Below, in pieces: positions 50,047 to 63,060 of a stretch of DNA of 64,000 bases. Both the position numbers and the translations under genes were made by a program. Numbering within the stretch: position 1 is the stretch's first letter; the number at the start of each line of letters is the position of its first letter. The notes under the pieces were generated by a model that saw only the letters and a list, made by a program, of their open reading frames with translations, searched no databases and was not told where the DNA came from. This stretch comes from Magicicada septendecula. Lineage: Eukaryota; Arthropoda; Insecta; Hemiptera; Cicadidae. Where the stretch lies: contig CM068367.1 of NCBI GenBank assembly GCA_034769895.1, forward strand, positions 115,304,573 through 115,368,572. The letters run 5' to 3'.

Positions 50047-50807
50047 CGATGGTAATCTCAAAAGTAAGTTTCCCTGATTTAGAAAAAATAAAAAACACAT
50101 GTAAAAATTAAAAATTAAACTATATTTTATTCAAAAACGTGTAGTTATTTTTTAGTATAATCTCCAGCCTCGCCAATACACTTTCTGTAGCGTAACAACA
50201 GTTTTTCAATTTCTTCTTTGAAACACTGCGTACCCAGATTTCGGAGCTAGGCGTCAATCGCCTGTTTCTCTTCCGTATCCGTTTCGAAACGTTGTCTTCC
50301 CACCTGTTATTTGAGATGGGGAAAAACGTCGAAATCGCTTGGAGCAAAATCATGGTTCAAAAAATCTCCCTTCGAAAGGACTTCAACGAATTCTGCGTGA
50401 CTCGCAAGGAATGAGGGCGTGCATTGTCGTGGAGTAGAAGAACTTTGTTGCTCAACAAACCTTTTCCTTTCAGGAACGATGTATCCTATGCCACCTGCGG
50501 AACTTTGAATGCTCGTGCACTCAGGTCCGTACACAGAAACTAAGTGACGGTGAATTTCAGCAGCTGATTTATTTTTTGTAACAAAAAACGAATCACACTA
50601 CGCACTGTACAGTCCAGTCGGACACGCTGGTAAATGTAATGTCCATGATTTTAAATTTCGTGTCGTTGTTACGTTGCTACGGAACGGATGAGGTTTGGCA
50701 CTATTGCCACTAAACACAAACAAAAGTTCTCCACCCTTCGTCAGCCTGATTGCGGCATTTCCTTTTGAAAGAAAAATTAGGGAAACTTACTTTTGAGGTG
50801 ACCATCG
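50047..50807 (-). mobile_element. Internally deleted mariner
   Basis: Both terminal repeats are present: CGATGGTAATCTCAAAAGTA on the left and its inverted counterpart ending GAGGTGACCATCG on the right, each flanked by TA. At 761 bp the element is about 550 bp shorter than a complete mariner. Minus-strand coding remnants include LLHDNARPH-like and DFLNHDFAPSDFDVFPHLK, the second and third catalytic regions, and SEIWVRSVSKKKLKNCCYA near the C-terminus. The N-terminal and first-aspartate regions are largely deleted. With both ends kept it has the form of a non-autonomous derivative. Confidence 0.85.
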
Positions 50808-51852
50808 TATTAGATGCTCTTTCTATTATAAGAAAAATTACAAAAATCCAAATTTAGTAATATTAACTACTGTAAAGCACACAATCGTACATGAAACACT
50901 AAAAATTAAAACATTCGGATTTAGATTACAATTATTTTTTGTGACACCCTGCTAGTTTTTTACAAATTTGTAAACCCCTGTTTGTGGTCTGGGGTCATAC
51001 AATTTTGAGAATTCTAAAACCTTACACTACACTCACGTGCTAGCTTAAAATTCCCTTTAACTTAGTACCCCACAGGAGATTTATCAAAATTTTCACTCGC
51101 TTTTTCGGCTCTGACTTCTAAAATTTTTTTAATTTTCCAAAACAAAAACTATATTCAGATTTTGGTTACAATTCCCTCTAATTTGGTACCCCACGTTGTC
51201 TCTAGCGATTTTTCATAACTTTAAACCATTCATATTTTTTCTTCTTGCCTCCTTACTTAGGGGGGGGGGATACTATTCTTGAAACACAGCGTTCTGTAGG
51301 ATAAGCGTTCTGTTCGTAAAAATGCGCTCCAAGTTTTACGAAAATAGGTTATTACATTGGTATATTACATTAGTACACTGGCTCAGGATGTTTATTGTAT
51401 ACTTTTAATAAGTATACTCGTATAAGTAATATCATCGAAGAATGTTTTGTCGTTGGGAAGAATGATAAAGTATTCACGAGGCAAATATGGCTTAGAAATG
51501 AGACGTTATCTTCCAATCAGAGAACAGAAAAAGCTGTCGACCAATCTGCGCCCTGCGGATTAAAACAGACAGAGAGAGAAAGATAAACAATTATGAACTC
51601 TACTAAACGTAATACGTTTTGTCTGGGCTGGGCTGTGAGGGCAGGCAGCCTTTGTCGGAACGAAACAGATGTTTCAATTGTATAATTGTAGTTTTCAGAC
51701 GGCGGTTAATAATAACTACGTTCAGAAGGATCGAATAAACTATTTGCATTGATGCAGTCAGCGTGTGCGTGTTTGTGGGTGGTCTCAGATGTCATGAACA
51801 ACTGTTTAGCGATAGTTGTGCTCTAATCTGTTATACACAGCTGTCATATCTA

Positions 51853-52556
51853 CGAGGGAAGTTCGAAAAGTAAAGATACAAGGCTCACAAAACATTGGAA
51901 AATGCATCTATTTCAAAACAAAGTATATATACATGAAGGTATATATCACACTACTTTTCGCATTATCGCCGTCAAGATCGATACACTTTTGCAGTCTTGG
52001 GACGAGTTTTTGTATACCAGTGTTGTACACCTCTCCCGCCACTTTTGCAACCAAGGTTTCATAGCATCCTTCACCTCGTCGTCATTAGAAAAATGCGTCC
52101 CACTCAAGTGATCCTTTAGCTTGGTGAAGAGGTGATAATCCCTGGGTGCGAGATCAAGGCTATGCGGAGGGTGGGGCAAAACATCCCATCCAAAAGAATC
52201 CAGTAACTTCTGGGTTGCTCGGGATGTATGCGGGCGGGCGTTATCGCCCAAAAAACACACACCTTTTGTCAACATTCTGCGCCGCTTATTTTGTAAAGGC
52301 ACGACGAAGTTTCTTTAGAGTTTAACAGTAACTGGCAGCGTTTATCGTTGCACCTCGTTTCATAAATTCGACGAGATGCGGCCCCTTTCTGTCCCAGAAA
52401 ATTGTCGCCATGATTTTTCGAGCCGATTGCGAAGTTTTGAATTTTTTCGCTGATGGTGAATGGGGTGTGCCGCCACTGCATCGACTGTCGTTTGGTTTCT
52501 GGAGTTGTGTGTGAAACCCAAGTTTCATCGCCCGTAACAGTGCAGTCCGAAAGCTC
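51853..52556 (-). mobile_element. 5'-truncated mariner, catalytic core retained
   Basis: The terminal repeat CGAGGGAAGTTCGAAAAGTA lies at the left next to TA and is the 3' end of a minus-strand element. Frames encode the first catalytic block (ETWVSHTTPETKR-like, then MQWRHTPFTISEK), then VCFLGDNARPHTSRATQKLL and LAPRDYHLFTKLKDHLSGTH, with 34 residues between the second and third aspartates. There are frameshifts and stops near 52,300. The N-terminal part and the other terminal repeat are absent: similarity stops near 52,556, just before a small AAACGTT tandem repeat. Confidence 0.88.
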
Positions 52557-53292
52557 GACTTTAAACGTTAAACGTTAAACGTTCGAGAAAAGCTTTACTC
52601 GTGCATAAAGTAAATTCATGGTAATTTTAAGTTATAATTTTAGACGGCTACTTCTATTGAAAAACAATGACAAAACAAAAGTAAAGTTGGAAAATAATTA
52701 CCTCTCTTCTTAAATGTTCGGAGAGGCCAATAATAGTGGTTTTAATATACATGATTATATGTACATCATGAGTATATATACAAATAGATCAGTTACGCCA
52801 AATGAAGCATTTTTGAAAATTTTATTTATTTATTTGATATTTACAATCTGCTCGCAAGGAGCAATACGCAAATCTGATAGAAGCACACTACGATATGAAG
52901 GAAGAAGTCGTCTAGTGACGACACACCGCGAGTGGCATGGCACTCAAAGTAGAGAGAGAAACATGTGATTGGGTGTGATGTTTTTGTGAATCTACATCGT
53001 GTGTTTTGGATCCGAAACTCATCACAGGCATAATGTACTTTAATGTTATGTCAGCCTCTCTCTGAGAAAAAAAAATAAAACGAACTGTATTATATATTAT
53101 AAATTACTAACATTTTTATTAAATATTTTCGCGTTTCACTCACGCGGTTCTCTGTGTGACTTCTACATGGCACTGAGCGAGCCCGCCAACGAAAGAATAA
53201 GCTGAAAAGATTTTGTTTATGGTGGGTTAATATGTGACTTAGTTTAATACAATCAGTATTATAGCGGACGGAGCTGCTGTCCGAAAGGAGAT

Positions 53293-53321
53293 GCTTCTAG
53301 ACCGTTCTGTGGTCTAGAAGC
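53293..53321. repeat. Perfect 11 bp hairpin
   Basis: GCTTCTAGACC and GGTCTAGAAGC flank a 7-base loop. No T-run, ORF or other context gives it a function. Confidence 0.8.
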
Positions 53322-53770
53322 TGCAAGAACGGTCTTCACTATCAGAGAATCATCTTTGCTAGTCCATCTCCGCCATGAGGTAATCCAACGTTCCAAAATA
53401 GCGGAAGAGGATAAGTGTCATATCTGTAAAATTGATTCACTCTTGAAAGTCACGATCTGAATCACCTCCCGGCATTAAGTTGTTTCTGTTAGTTTGGTTG
53501 CGTGGCACAGTAGACACCTATAGAGATTTTACGAGTAAGACAGATATAATTGTTACTAAAATAAAATTGTTAAGCATAGAAAAAATTAAAAAATTCTGCA
53601 TTAAAATAATTTTTATAGCTAACTATGGTCAAAATGCAAAATTTATATTTCTAATATTATTGTTCTTAAAAACCCAAGTTTGTAAAACTGTAGGTGTTTT
53701 ATATTTAAATCATTTAGACAATATTTATTTAATAAACGTTTTCATAAAATCTATTCAACCGATGTTAATC

Positions 53771-54445
53771 TATATATATAAGACTCAAAGTCTGAGGATT
53801 TCTCTGTACTGAATACAAACCCACACCGTACACTGATTGCCACCAAATATTGCACAGGTAACTTTTGACACAAGGCGAAAAGCACTGTCTAGCTTGGAAT
53901 TTAATATTCCGCCCCGTTTCCAGATTTATGCCCTTTTAATTTTGCGGTTTATTTATAGTCGATGAGTGACGAGTATAAAGATGTCAACAGCACCATGGAG
54001 ACCAGAATTAATTACCATAGTAACAAGTAAATAAGCAAATGCTAATTAGCATCATGTATGAATAGTCCGTGTGACCACCCTCGTGCGTGTTAAAAAGATA
54101 ACTAAAACGCAGCAGGTTGCGTTTCGATGCGGCAGACCTTGAACATGCAGGATTTTTGACGACCATACGTTTTTTCCACATCCGTGTGACCAATTTCATT
54201 GTTCCCTGTGTGTTAAATTCAATGCGTTACCCGCATCTCTTGAAAATCTCAATCCCTAATAACTCATGACAATAAACTAGTAAGTAATAACGCGATTATA
54301 AACCTTTAAATATAGACAAAGCTGCGCAGAAAACACAAAAATAAAGATAATTTGATGAATGATGATTTTAAAAAAATTGTCTTTTAAAAAAATGTCAATT
54401 AAAAGAAACAATAAACCGGGCGAAGCCACGATTGTAACAGCTAGT
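53771..54445 (+). mobile_element. Helentron-like (Helitron2-type) non-autonomous element
   Basis: The left end is TATATATATAAGACTCAAAG followed by TCTGAGGATTTCT and the right end is GGCGAAGCCACGATTGTAAC then AGCTAGT. This pair of ends is common among animal Helentron-type elements, which insert without target duplication. The interior is non-coding. A 200 bp block inside it (about 53,865-54,050) is repeated at 9,790-9,985. No Rep/helicase protein is present. Confidence 0.55.
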
Positions 54446-54899
54446 AAAACATATTTAGTAAACTTTCTAATATCAAAAAAAGATTTCTTGTTAACATACG
54501 GTACGCTCAAAATTATTTTCAAATAAACTGTTACCCTTTTTCTGTGCTAGTAACAGTTAATCCAATGGCCTAGAAGAGTGACACGTTATTGATAGAATAC
54601 ATAAAACCAGTCTGAAAACTTGAAACTAATATTACATTAAGTAAGTGTACTTTACGTGGATCAAATGCGCTAACATTTACTTTAGTAGGGGTATTGTTTC
54701 GGCACGTTGCGACATCAACCAATTTTACTCCTGCTTCCATACTTGTTTGTATAACGAACTACTGAAGTAAATCTTGGCTGTTTCTGTGTTGAGTATATGG
54801 AGTATGGAGTATATGAATTACTGTATCGAGCTGCAAAATTACTGAACTAGCAGATCTTTTGTGTGAAGGGAATTCGTTTGTCCTAAGTATCGACGTTTG

Positions 54900-55345
54900 T
54901 TTTAACAATAAACACAAAGATGAGACGTCTACCCTGCTACGTATTCTTGGTTCTCTTCTACGGTGTAGAATCTTGGACTTTGACTGAAGCCACAACTAAG
55001 AAATTGGTGCCATGGAATACTGAGCATTTCATGGTCAGCACATATAACTAATGTTGAAGATCTTAGAAAGATAGGGTAGTTATTAACACAGTGAAGCTAA
55101 GAAAGCTTCAGTATCTGGGACATGTCATGAGAAATGAACAGAGATTTTACTTATTGCAGTCCATACTACAGGGAAAGTACTTGGAAAGAGAGGAGTTGGG
55201 CGACCGAGAATATCATGGCTGAGAAATTTAAGGACCTGATTTGGCATGAATACAACTGACTTATTCCGTGCAGCAGTACAGAAAGTTAAAATAGTCTGTA
55301 TGATATACAACATCCGAAACGGATAGGAACTATCAGAAGATTATC
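54900..55345 (+). mobile_element. Second copy of the 47.9 kb LINE family, 3' piece
   Basis: The sequence is recognisably the same as 48,245-48,710: INTKMRRLPCYVFLVLFYGV, ESWTLTEATTKKL, LRKLQYLGHVMRNEQRFYLL, QSILQGKYLERRGVGRPRIS and NTTDLFRAAVQKVKIV. Compared with the first copy it has a small internal deletion near 55,010, losing the WLYRRIL stretch, but it keeps W and C residues that the first copy lost. It begins directly at the TTTAACAATAAACACAAAGA motif, where the first copy continues upstream, so this copy is more severely 5'-truncated. Confidence 0.82.
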
Positions 55346-58234
55346 GACGATTGTTAATAACACAGTTCGTAAGTTCAAACTTAGAGGCGTGCTAATATTA
55401 CACGTTATAATATACCATAGTTAATCCAAAACGTAAAACGATTATTACAATTACAGTGACACGATTATTCAGAATTAATAGCCGTTCCCAGAAGTTCAAA
55501 TTAAAAAAATATACAATATTATTATTGAAACAACAAAAATCAGTTTTCAAACAAAAGGATCTCATTAAAACGCAGTACTAATTAAAATAAAATACAATAA
55601 CATAAACTTATGTGACGTTACTGTGGAACGTTATATTTTAATTCAATATATATATATATATAACATAAATACAAATAAATTAATTCAATCAATATATACA
55701 ATGTATACTTATATAAATTAATGCAATATGCGTAATATATAGATAAAAACTTCAATTATTAATCATAGTTGTAGAGGTATGATAAGATATGAAATTGTAA
55801 TACATAAATGTAAGTAATACGTAGAGTAAAGAATGAACAGGGCGAGGCTTGTGTGCCGACAGTCTGTCGCCAGCCGAAATAAAATACAATAGACAACTGT
55901 ACCAAGTATGTCATAAACGCATAAATTGTTTTGTATATCGAAAAAGCAAAAAACTGACGAGTACCGTTAGAAAGGCCGGTCGATGTCCTTCAGAAGATAA
56001 AAGATGACAGCCCAATATTTATTACGATTGTAGAAAGTAGCGTCGTTTTAACAGGCAAGCGACCACGCGGTAAAAAATAACGCGCCCCCACTGTTTAACC
56101 AATAAGAAAAAGCGTCAGTTAAGCGCGCGTGAAAATAACGAGACAGGAATGGAGGATTTAAAATTCACCGGGGAATATTTAAAACCCTGTCCAATGAATG
56201 TGTCTTCAGCTAGTAAGGTGGTGATGGAATCAATAGCAAAACTATAAAAAGGAGAGACGCAGGGAGTTAGAGGGAGTTTTTTTTAAGTAAATTCCAAGAT
56301 AAGCACACAAAATCTGCGTCACTCTACGAAAACTTTCAGTAATGTAGTGGAATGTCATAATAGTTTGTTATTTAAACCATATAAATTAGCTCACTAATTA
56401 TAAATCGAGAAGTAAAACGTTAAAGTATCAAGAAGAGTATTTATTAGTGCGTGTAAGGTACGTATTCGGAAGATATTTCAGATGTGCGCGAAGTCGAGTT
56501 GAAAAGTATATTTATTTATGTGCGTGACGTAAGTACAACGCGAGCGTGTGGTCCAAGTTTAAGAAGTGATAATCGATCATATATAGTGAAAGTGAAGTGT
56601 AATAAGCGACGAAGAGCAGCTAAGCAAAGTCTGGAATCCTGCAACAAGTAACATATCAAATCTTAACAAATTAGATTTCTAATTAATAAACATAAAATTT
56701 AATCTACTATAGTATAATCCATCTCATTCTAAAAAGACCCACACAAGTTCAGATACTAACAATGCAATTTGTGTAATATGACATACTAGAAAGGTAATAT
56801 TAGTAACCATTGTACAATTAAGGGAATAAATTGAAATATCATAGTAATAGCATTTAAATACGAGTCAAGTACTGAAGATAAAGGGTTATTAAGAAAAGTA
56901 ATGTTAGTTAAGGAATATTATGCGATGTGTTAGTTAAATATTGAATATATATACATATATATGTCAGATAAATAGAGTATAATATTGCGGCTCGTTAATG
57001 GAGAATACGAAATAATAGTAATCATAAAGAATCATAATACTTTGAAGTTAGTAATAAATGTGTATTAACATATCAATAATGTTCTATTAAATATCATAAT
57101 GTGTATGATAAAATATCAATGCCTTAGTTGTAATAAAATCAAATAACATAGTATCTGAACTGAACGAGTTTTTCTTTCTTAGTAAACCCTGGGATACTAT
57201 GCTCCGGCGCCCAACTGAATTAATGAATTACATAATAATGAGTAGACGTATTTAGTAACTGAGATTAAGAAATTAAATCATAAATCATATAAATCTTTAA
57301 TATATTGGTTTAATAACCATACAAATACATAACAAATAAAAGAACAAAACAAAGTTATATTTGTCGCACCAATACGTGGAAGGAATTAGTCTCTATTAAG
57401 TTACATTTGTCGCCAACAACGTGGGCATAAAACAAAAGTTATACGTATATCCATGTTGTTTCTTTATTGTAACTTGACATGTTTATTTTGTAAAGTAATG
57501 TAAAATACTGCTCAGATCATTTCAGCTTTCTTCTATAATATAATAATTGATTTTCTTTGGTTGTTTTGCGAAAGTAAACTGGAACCTTACAAACTGGCAT
57601 GCATTTAATTAATAATCGATTTGTATTTCTTCATTATACATTTTTTTTATGGGCAGGAACAGGAGAAAAATATGTTGTGCATGAGTGCTCGCTCGCTTCC
57701 TTCCCTACCCCCCCTGAGTCCGACTCTTCCAGACTAAAAGGCCTACCCCTTTTAAGTGTCGCTCGCTCCACCGTGGAATCACTGTCAGCATTACTTCATG
57801 GGGGCGCCTGTGTGTGCTCACGAGAGCTCCTTCTATTTCCTATATTAGTTTATCTTATGATATTACCACCTATAAGGTAAGATTAAATTGTAAGCAACGA
57901 TAACAAAATGACTTGTAGTACTCAATATTATATATGTACCAATATGAAACTATCATACTATAAATATATTTTTAACACAGAACACATTTTAACTCGCAGT
58001 CCTATAACCAGTGATACCTAAAGAATTAAGAAAAGAATTAAAATCATAAAGAAAATAAAGAGAATCTAATGGTAAAAATTAATGAATATTAAAAACATAT
58101 TTTTGAAAGGATGAGAGATAGAGAGATAGGCTACATAACATATATCAAACTTTATACACAGCACGACATATACACTTTCCACAAGTCATATTAATTAGAG
58201 CATAGTACTTTTTCAGTCACAGTTTTTTATTAAC

Positions 58235-58309
<75 letters not shown>

Positions 58310-61300
58310 CAGACAGACAGACAGAGAAGATATTTTATTATCTCATTTGACATTGTAATATTTGATTTGTTTTGTATATATTATAACTGGACGTGTAAAT
58401 ATTCCACACGTTAGTTGCGGCAATTTATTACGCAACGTGTGTCTTCGTGTTAAGAGTGTTAATATGTAATAATAACTGGGTTGTTTAATAAATACTTTTG
58501 CTCTATGTATATCTGTTTTTGTCAGTTGATACTAATGGTTGCGTGTTTATTCCTCGTATATTTCTTAATTCTATTTAATTATAATTTTATTTTATTGATG
58601 AATCTTCTTTATTGGTTAATTCTAGAATTAACTGAAGAGAATTCTTCAGTTCGTCTGCTTCAAATGTTTGAATATAGCGGTTGTATCGTCCCAAAACAAT
58701 TTCTTAATGAATGCGTTCGATTTCTATCTCAAACGTATTCGCTGAGGTTAATTTCGGTTTCGTAATTTTTGTTAGTTTTACCACTCGCAGACGTCTTCTT
58801 GATCTTCGTGCGTATAGAGCGAATCCTATTTATACTTTACCTTCCAGAAACAAAACACATGGAAATGATATTGGTAATAAAAATGTTTAATCTTTAAAAT
58901 TTTTATTCAGTTTTAGTAAAAATTGTTATTTCGATATTAACGTTAGCAATGATCGAATCTTATCTCAGGGTAATTTGTCAAATGAATTAAGTATATAAAA
59001 GTGAAGTTCTTTTGGCTGCTACGCAAGGTTCAATTAGTTAATAAAAAACAAATAAAGAGTACATTACAATGGAAATAGATTAATACTTATTATCTAACAT
59101 AATATTATAAATAGCTATTAATGTTTGAACAGTATGGCAGCATTTCGTTATGTGCGCAAGGCATGCCGGTTTAGTGACGTCATTATCATGGCCGCTGAGT
59201 GACCAGCTACAGTTAGTGTAAATTAGTTCCCAATGTATATTAATAAAATATTGTCACTTCGTGTTCACTATTTCTTAGATTCTGTTCTTTTTTCTTTTAC
59301 AAAATGTTTATCGGTTACTAATGTGGTGTGAGTTGTTGGTGTTGCTGGTGCCGGTTCGTATTGGATTACAAGAATTGGTTGGTTAAATTTTGTAGAATAC
59401 ATACAGTTCTTTAGTTAATTTTAATTTAGGCTTCCTTCTTGTTCATCTCTTTATATTTTCGTTAACTTCACTGGTAGTCGTTCATGTTGGGTTAGATGAC
59501 TTATTTTAATGACTTCATAATTTTTCTTTTTGATAATTCATCCTTCTGAGTTTGGTTCCTTTCTTGCAACATTTTTTTACGTAATTTTTTTATTTGCACT
59601 CCTCAACCGTATTCTCTCTTGGTTAACAATCAAGTGTCCAATTTCTTCTTTTTTTGATAGAAACTGACCATAATTTCTTGGATTCTTATTGCCCCATTAT
59701 GCAAAGTTCAAGTGTTACATTACCATGACCATTAAAATACATTACATTTTATATTTTGCCTTCAAATTACCCTTTTATCATAACACAATAATATTTAATA
59801 CAATTTATATGTGGTTATTCCAAATAAAATTATAAATTATTTGATACCAAACATGGCCTGGTTTGGCACTGGTATCTTGTGGATTTTACATTTATCTTAC
59901 TAAACAATTTAGAATGATGGATGACAGTTGACTATGACCCTTTGATACAATATTAATTTAACTTGATCTGCTAGTAACAAGAACTTTTCTTAATATAACA
60001 CAAAACTCTTAACTATACTACTTATCTTAATAATTATAATAACCTACATTTAATTGGTTACACACTGCTAAACAATTGTCTGTGTGTTATTTTCTAAATC
60101 ACTAGTATCATGTTCTGTTTGATTGAACATAACTTCATAATACTAAATAACACCCCACTTTTTAACTATAGTCTGTGTGATTATTATTATGCCACCTTTT
60201 ATATGTTGGTTCTCACTTTGTCACTATAGGGTTTTGTGCCCTTTTGTCACTTTATTTTACAAACAGAAAGATTTTTATTGGCCTATTTAGTCCTATAGGT
60301 AATACACATTTTATGTTATGAAGTGGTTGTACTCTTTATTATTTTGGTTATTATTTCTTTACTTGATGCTTGTTTACTGGTTTACTTTTTTACTGATCTA
60401 CTGCCCTATCTAACTGGGTAATGTCTGGTTATTATCAGTTATTCATAGTCATGTCAATGTTTGGTGTTGTTGAGTTAATTTTGTCCATCCATTATATTTA
60501 ATTTTGGGGTTTTCGGTTTATTAGCTGGTGATTATAATGCTTGGTTCCATTCCTGAATGAGTTCTCACAGCTTATTATTTATAATTAGTCATACTGTTTT
60601 CTGTTTCGTTACAATATTCATAGGACACAAATTTAACTGAGGTGTAAATGAAAGTTTTAGCACCACAATAAGCTTCAGTGTGTTCGTGCAAGTGCGCGTG
60701 TGTGCTCTGGTGGCGATGGGAGGGAGTAGTCGTTCATTGTAATTCTTTTAGCTTCTTGCAGTATATGCTAGTAATTTCACAACGAATATACGTAGTTTCA
60801 ATTCGGAATATTGTTTTAATGTAATGCGACTCGCGTTTCGTCCGGACTATACTGGATTATCGGAGGATTAAAATATTGTAACGTTCAATCGCAGTGCACT
60901 TTGATTTTATATTATTCCGATTGACGTCATGTTTCCACTCGCAATTCAACGATTATTTGGAAGTGTGTAGGCGTATGTGCGATGTTATAAGTTTTAGAGA
61001 AAAACAAAAAATTGAAATGAATTACTTTTTGTCTCATCTGTTTTCTAAACAATGAATTATTTCAATCATCTAATGTTTGATATCTGATGTACAGGCCTAC
61101 TGAAAGTGAAGTAGACAGAATTAAGTATGTCACTATTTGAGAGTAACGGTAAAATAAAGGGGAAGACAAGGTATAAACATGAACAAACGGATGACTGAAA
61201 AATTCAAAGCGTGAAGGACCAATTTGTTAGAAAGAAAAATCGGCTAAAACTAGGGCGGCACTATTTAGAGAAACTACGGTATTCACAATTACTAGGGTAC

Positions 61301-61497
61301 AAAATAAAATTAGTTTTCAGATATATTGAAAACCTATTTTTACAGATTCCGTTATACGTAAACAGTCACTAAAGTTATGGGACATAAATTAAGCAGTTTT
61401 CATGCAATGGTTAATCGTCTCCTGATAATTTCTTTAGCCAATGAACATGTTAATAAACAAGCTTATATAATAAAAACCATAACCATTATATAATTTT
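55346..61497. other. 6 kb with no recognised gene
   Basis: Very AT-rich and almost free of open frames apart from short ones at 57,599 and 58,481 without domain signatures. A TATA-like ACTATAAAAAGG at 56,243 and a GGCGCCCAAC stretch at 57,205 were considered and not accepted as a promoter or primer site. The only clear repeat is the GA array at 58,242. Confidence 0.5.
58242..58322 (+). repeat. (GA)n followed by (CAGA)n microsatellite
   Basis: About 32 GA units, then ACAGACAGACAGACAGAG. Confidence 0.97.
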
Positions 61498-61945
61498 CCT
61501 AATATTAAGAAAATAATAGGCCCACGAAAACTTCAGAAGGTTGGAAATTAAGAAGTAATGTGAAATATATCAAAGTATAGAAAATATAACAGAAACAATG
61601 AGAAGTAGAAGACTATCTTTTGGACATTTATATAGAATGGACGACAATAGGTTAACAAAGCAGATCTTCAAATATCTGTGGGGGAACAAGTCAACATCAA
61701 GTTGGATTAAAGAAGTCCAAAAGGATTTAGAAAAAATAATTTACTTGCCGAAGAAACAGTTGAAAGAGAAGTGTTTCGGGCAAATGTGTTAAAAATGGAA
61801 GGAGTCCAGGGAAGAGAGAAAAAAAGGCAGGTTCAAAGTGGACTGATGACAGAAAGAAGAGACACAGTGAAAAGATGAAAGAATATTGGAGAAAAAGAAA
61901 AGAACAAAGAATAAAGAATTGAAATTGGCATGTGGTGCTTAGACG

Positions 61946-61998
<53 letters not shown>
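61498..61998 (+). mobile_element. Non-LTR retrotransposon 3' end with poly(A) tail
   Basis: A frame at 61,598-61,792 reads RSRRLSFGHLYRMDDNRLTK, QIFKYLWGNKSTSSWIKEVQ and KDLEKII, the GH.YRM.D.RL block and C-terminal tail of a LINE protein. A degraded KMEGVQG..K stretch and a short 3' untranslated segment (TTGGCATGTGGTGCTTAGAC) lead directly into about 50 adenines at 61,949-61,998. The tail length suggests a relatively recent or expanded A-tract. The same 3' end occurs in reverse orientation at 8,620-9,290. The coding part has a frameshift near 61,745. Confidence 0.85.
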
Positions 61999-61999
<1 letters not shown>

Positions 62000-62387
62000 A
62001 CAGAAGCTAACTGTTAACTGTTATGACAAGACAATAATAAAAATTTTTATTTAACAAATTACATTCCGCTTTAATAACCTGTTAAAAAAGTGTGGGGTCA
62101 ACATGGTTGCAGTAAATAAATGTAATCCTTTCTCAGTACTGATGAACAATAAGGAAAAATCAAACACACTAGAAAAAATGGAATTTATCAAACATATTCT
62201 GCAGAATATGATGATATTTATTTGGGCAATGGGGCGTGCTCTGAAACATTGCATTTCCGAACATAAGCAAGCAATTTTAAATAATACTGCAAATACAGGT
62301 TTCACAGACAATTGGTTATTAAAACACAACCACTTTCTAGACACAAAAAACATAATATTTCTACATAACATAACTTGACTTCAGTCC

Positions 62388-63060
62388 TTAAATTCCTAGG
62401 TGGAACAATAGGGCCTCGACGAAATTTCTCCAGCGTCTTCTGTCCATTGCCAGGGAATTCACCTCCCTCCATGTCTTGTTGGCACCAGCCAGCTCTCTTT
62501 CCATAGTCCTCTTCCAGGTGTTCCTCGATCTTCCACGTCTGCAGCTACCTTGCGGATTCCAATTCAGTCCCTGTCTAGCGATATTTTCTGGTGGTCTTCT
62601 TAGGGTGTGACCGATCCACCTCCATTTTCTTCTTTTTATCTGTAGTTGGATGGCTCTCTGACTTGTGGCCTCCCATAGATCTCTATTCGAAATGGTCTTG
62701 GGCCACCAAATTCTCATTATGTACCTCAAGCAAAGGTTTATGAAAGTCTGTAACCTTGTGGTTATGTCCTTTGTCACTTTTCAGGTCTCACATACACCAA
62801 CACCGATTTGACATTTGAGTCAAATATTCTGAGTTTTGTCTTTCTGCGTATATGGTGGTGATCTCCATACTGGTCTTAACTGTGCAAATGCTCCTTTTGC
62901 TTTATTTATACAACTTATCATATCCCTAAGTGCACCTCCATCCTGACTAACCATGCTAACCAGATAGCAAAATTCATCAACCCTTTCTACAACTCTTCCG
63001 TCTAGTATCAAATCAGAATTCTTTCTGTGGATAATACGCATTTCCTGCATAACACAGAAA
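62388..63060 (-). mobile_element. Non-LTR retrotransposon RT, 3' third
   Basis: Two minus-strand frames (62,820-63,050 and 62,388-62,777) belong to one element. The first reads LILDGRVVERVDEFCYLVSM, VSQDGGALRDMISCINKAKG and AFAQLRPVWRS. The second reads TTRLQTFINLCLRYIMRIWW, PKTISNRDLWEATSQ, RRKWRWIGHTLRRPPENIAR and QGLNWNPQGSCRRGRSRNTW. The WIGHTLR.P..NIARQ.L.WNPQG..RRGR pattern is a very widespread animal LINE C-terminus. The short VLLYG.E segment between the frames is frame-shifted. This family differs from the other LINEs in the window. Confidence 0.87.

Noticed and set aside
56243-57222. TATA-like box and GGCGCCCAAC primer-site-like sequence suggesting an LTR
   Set aside because: The match to a tRNA 3' end is short and lacks a proper TGG start; no repeated terminal sequence was found.
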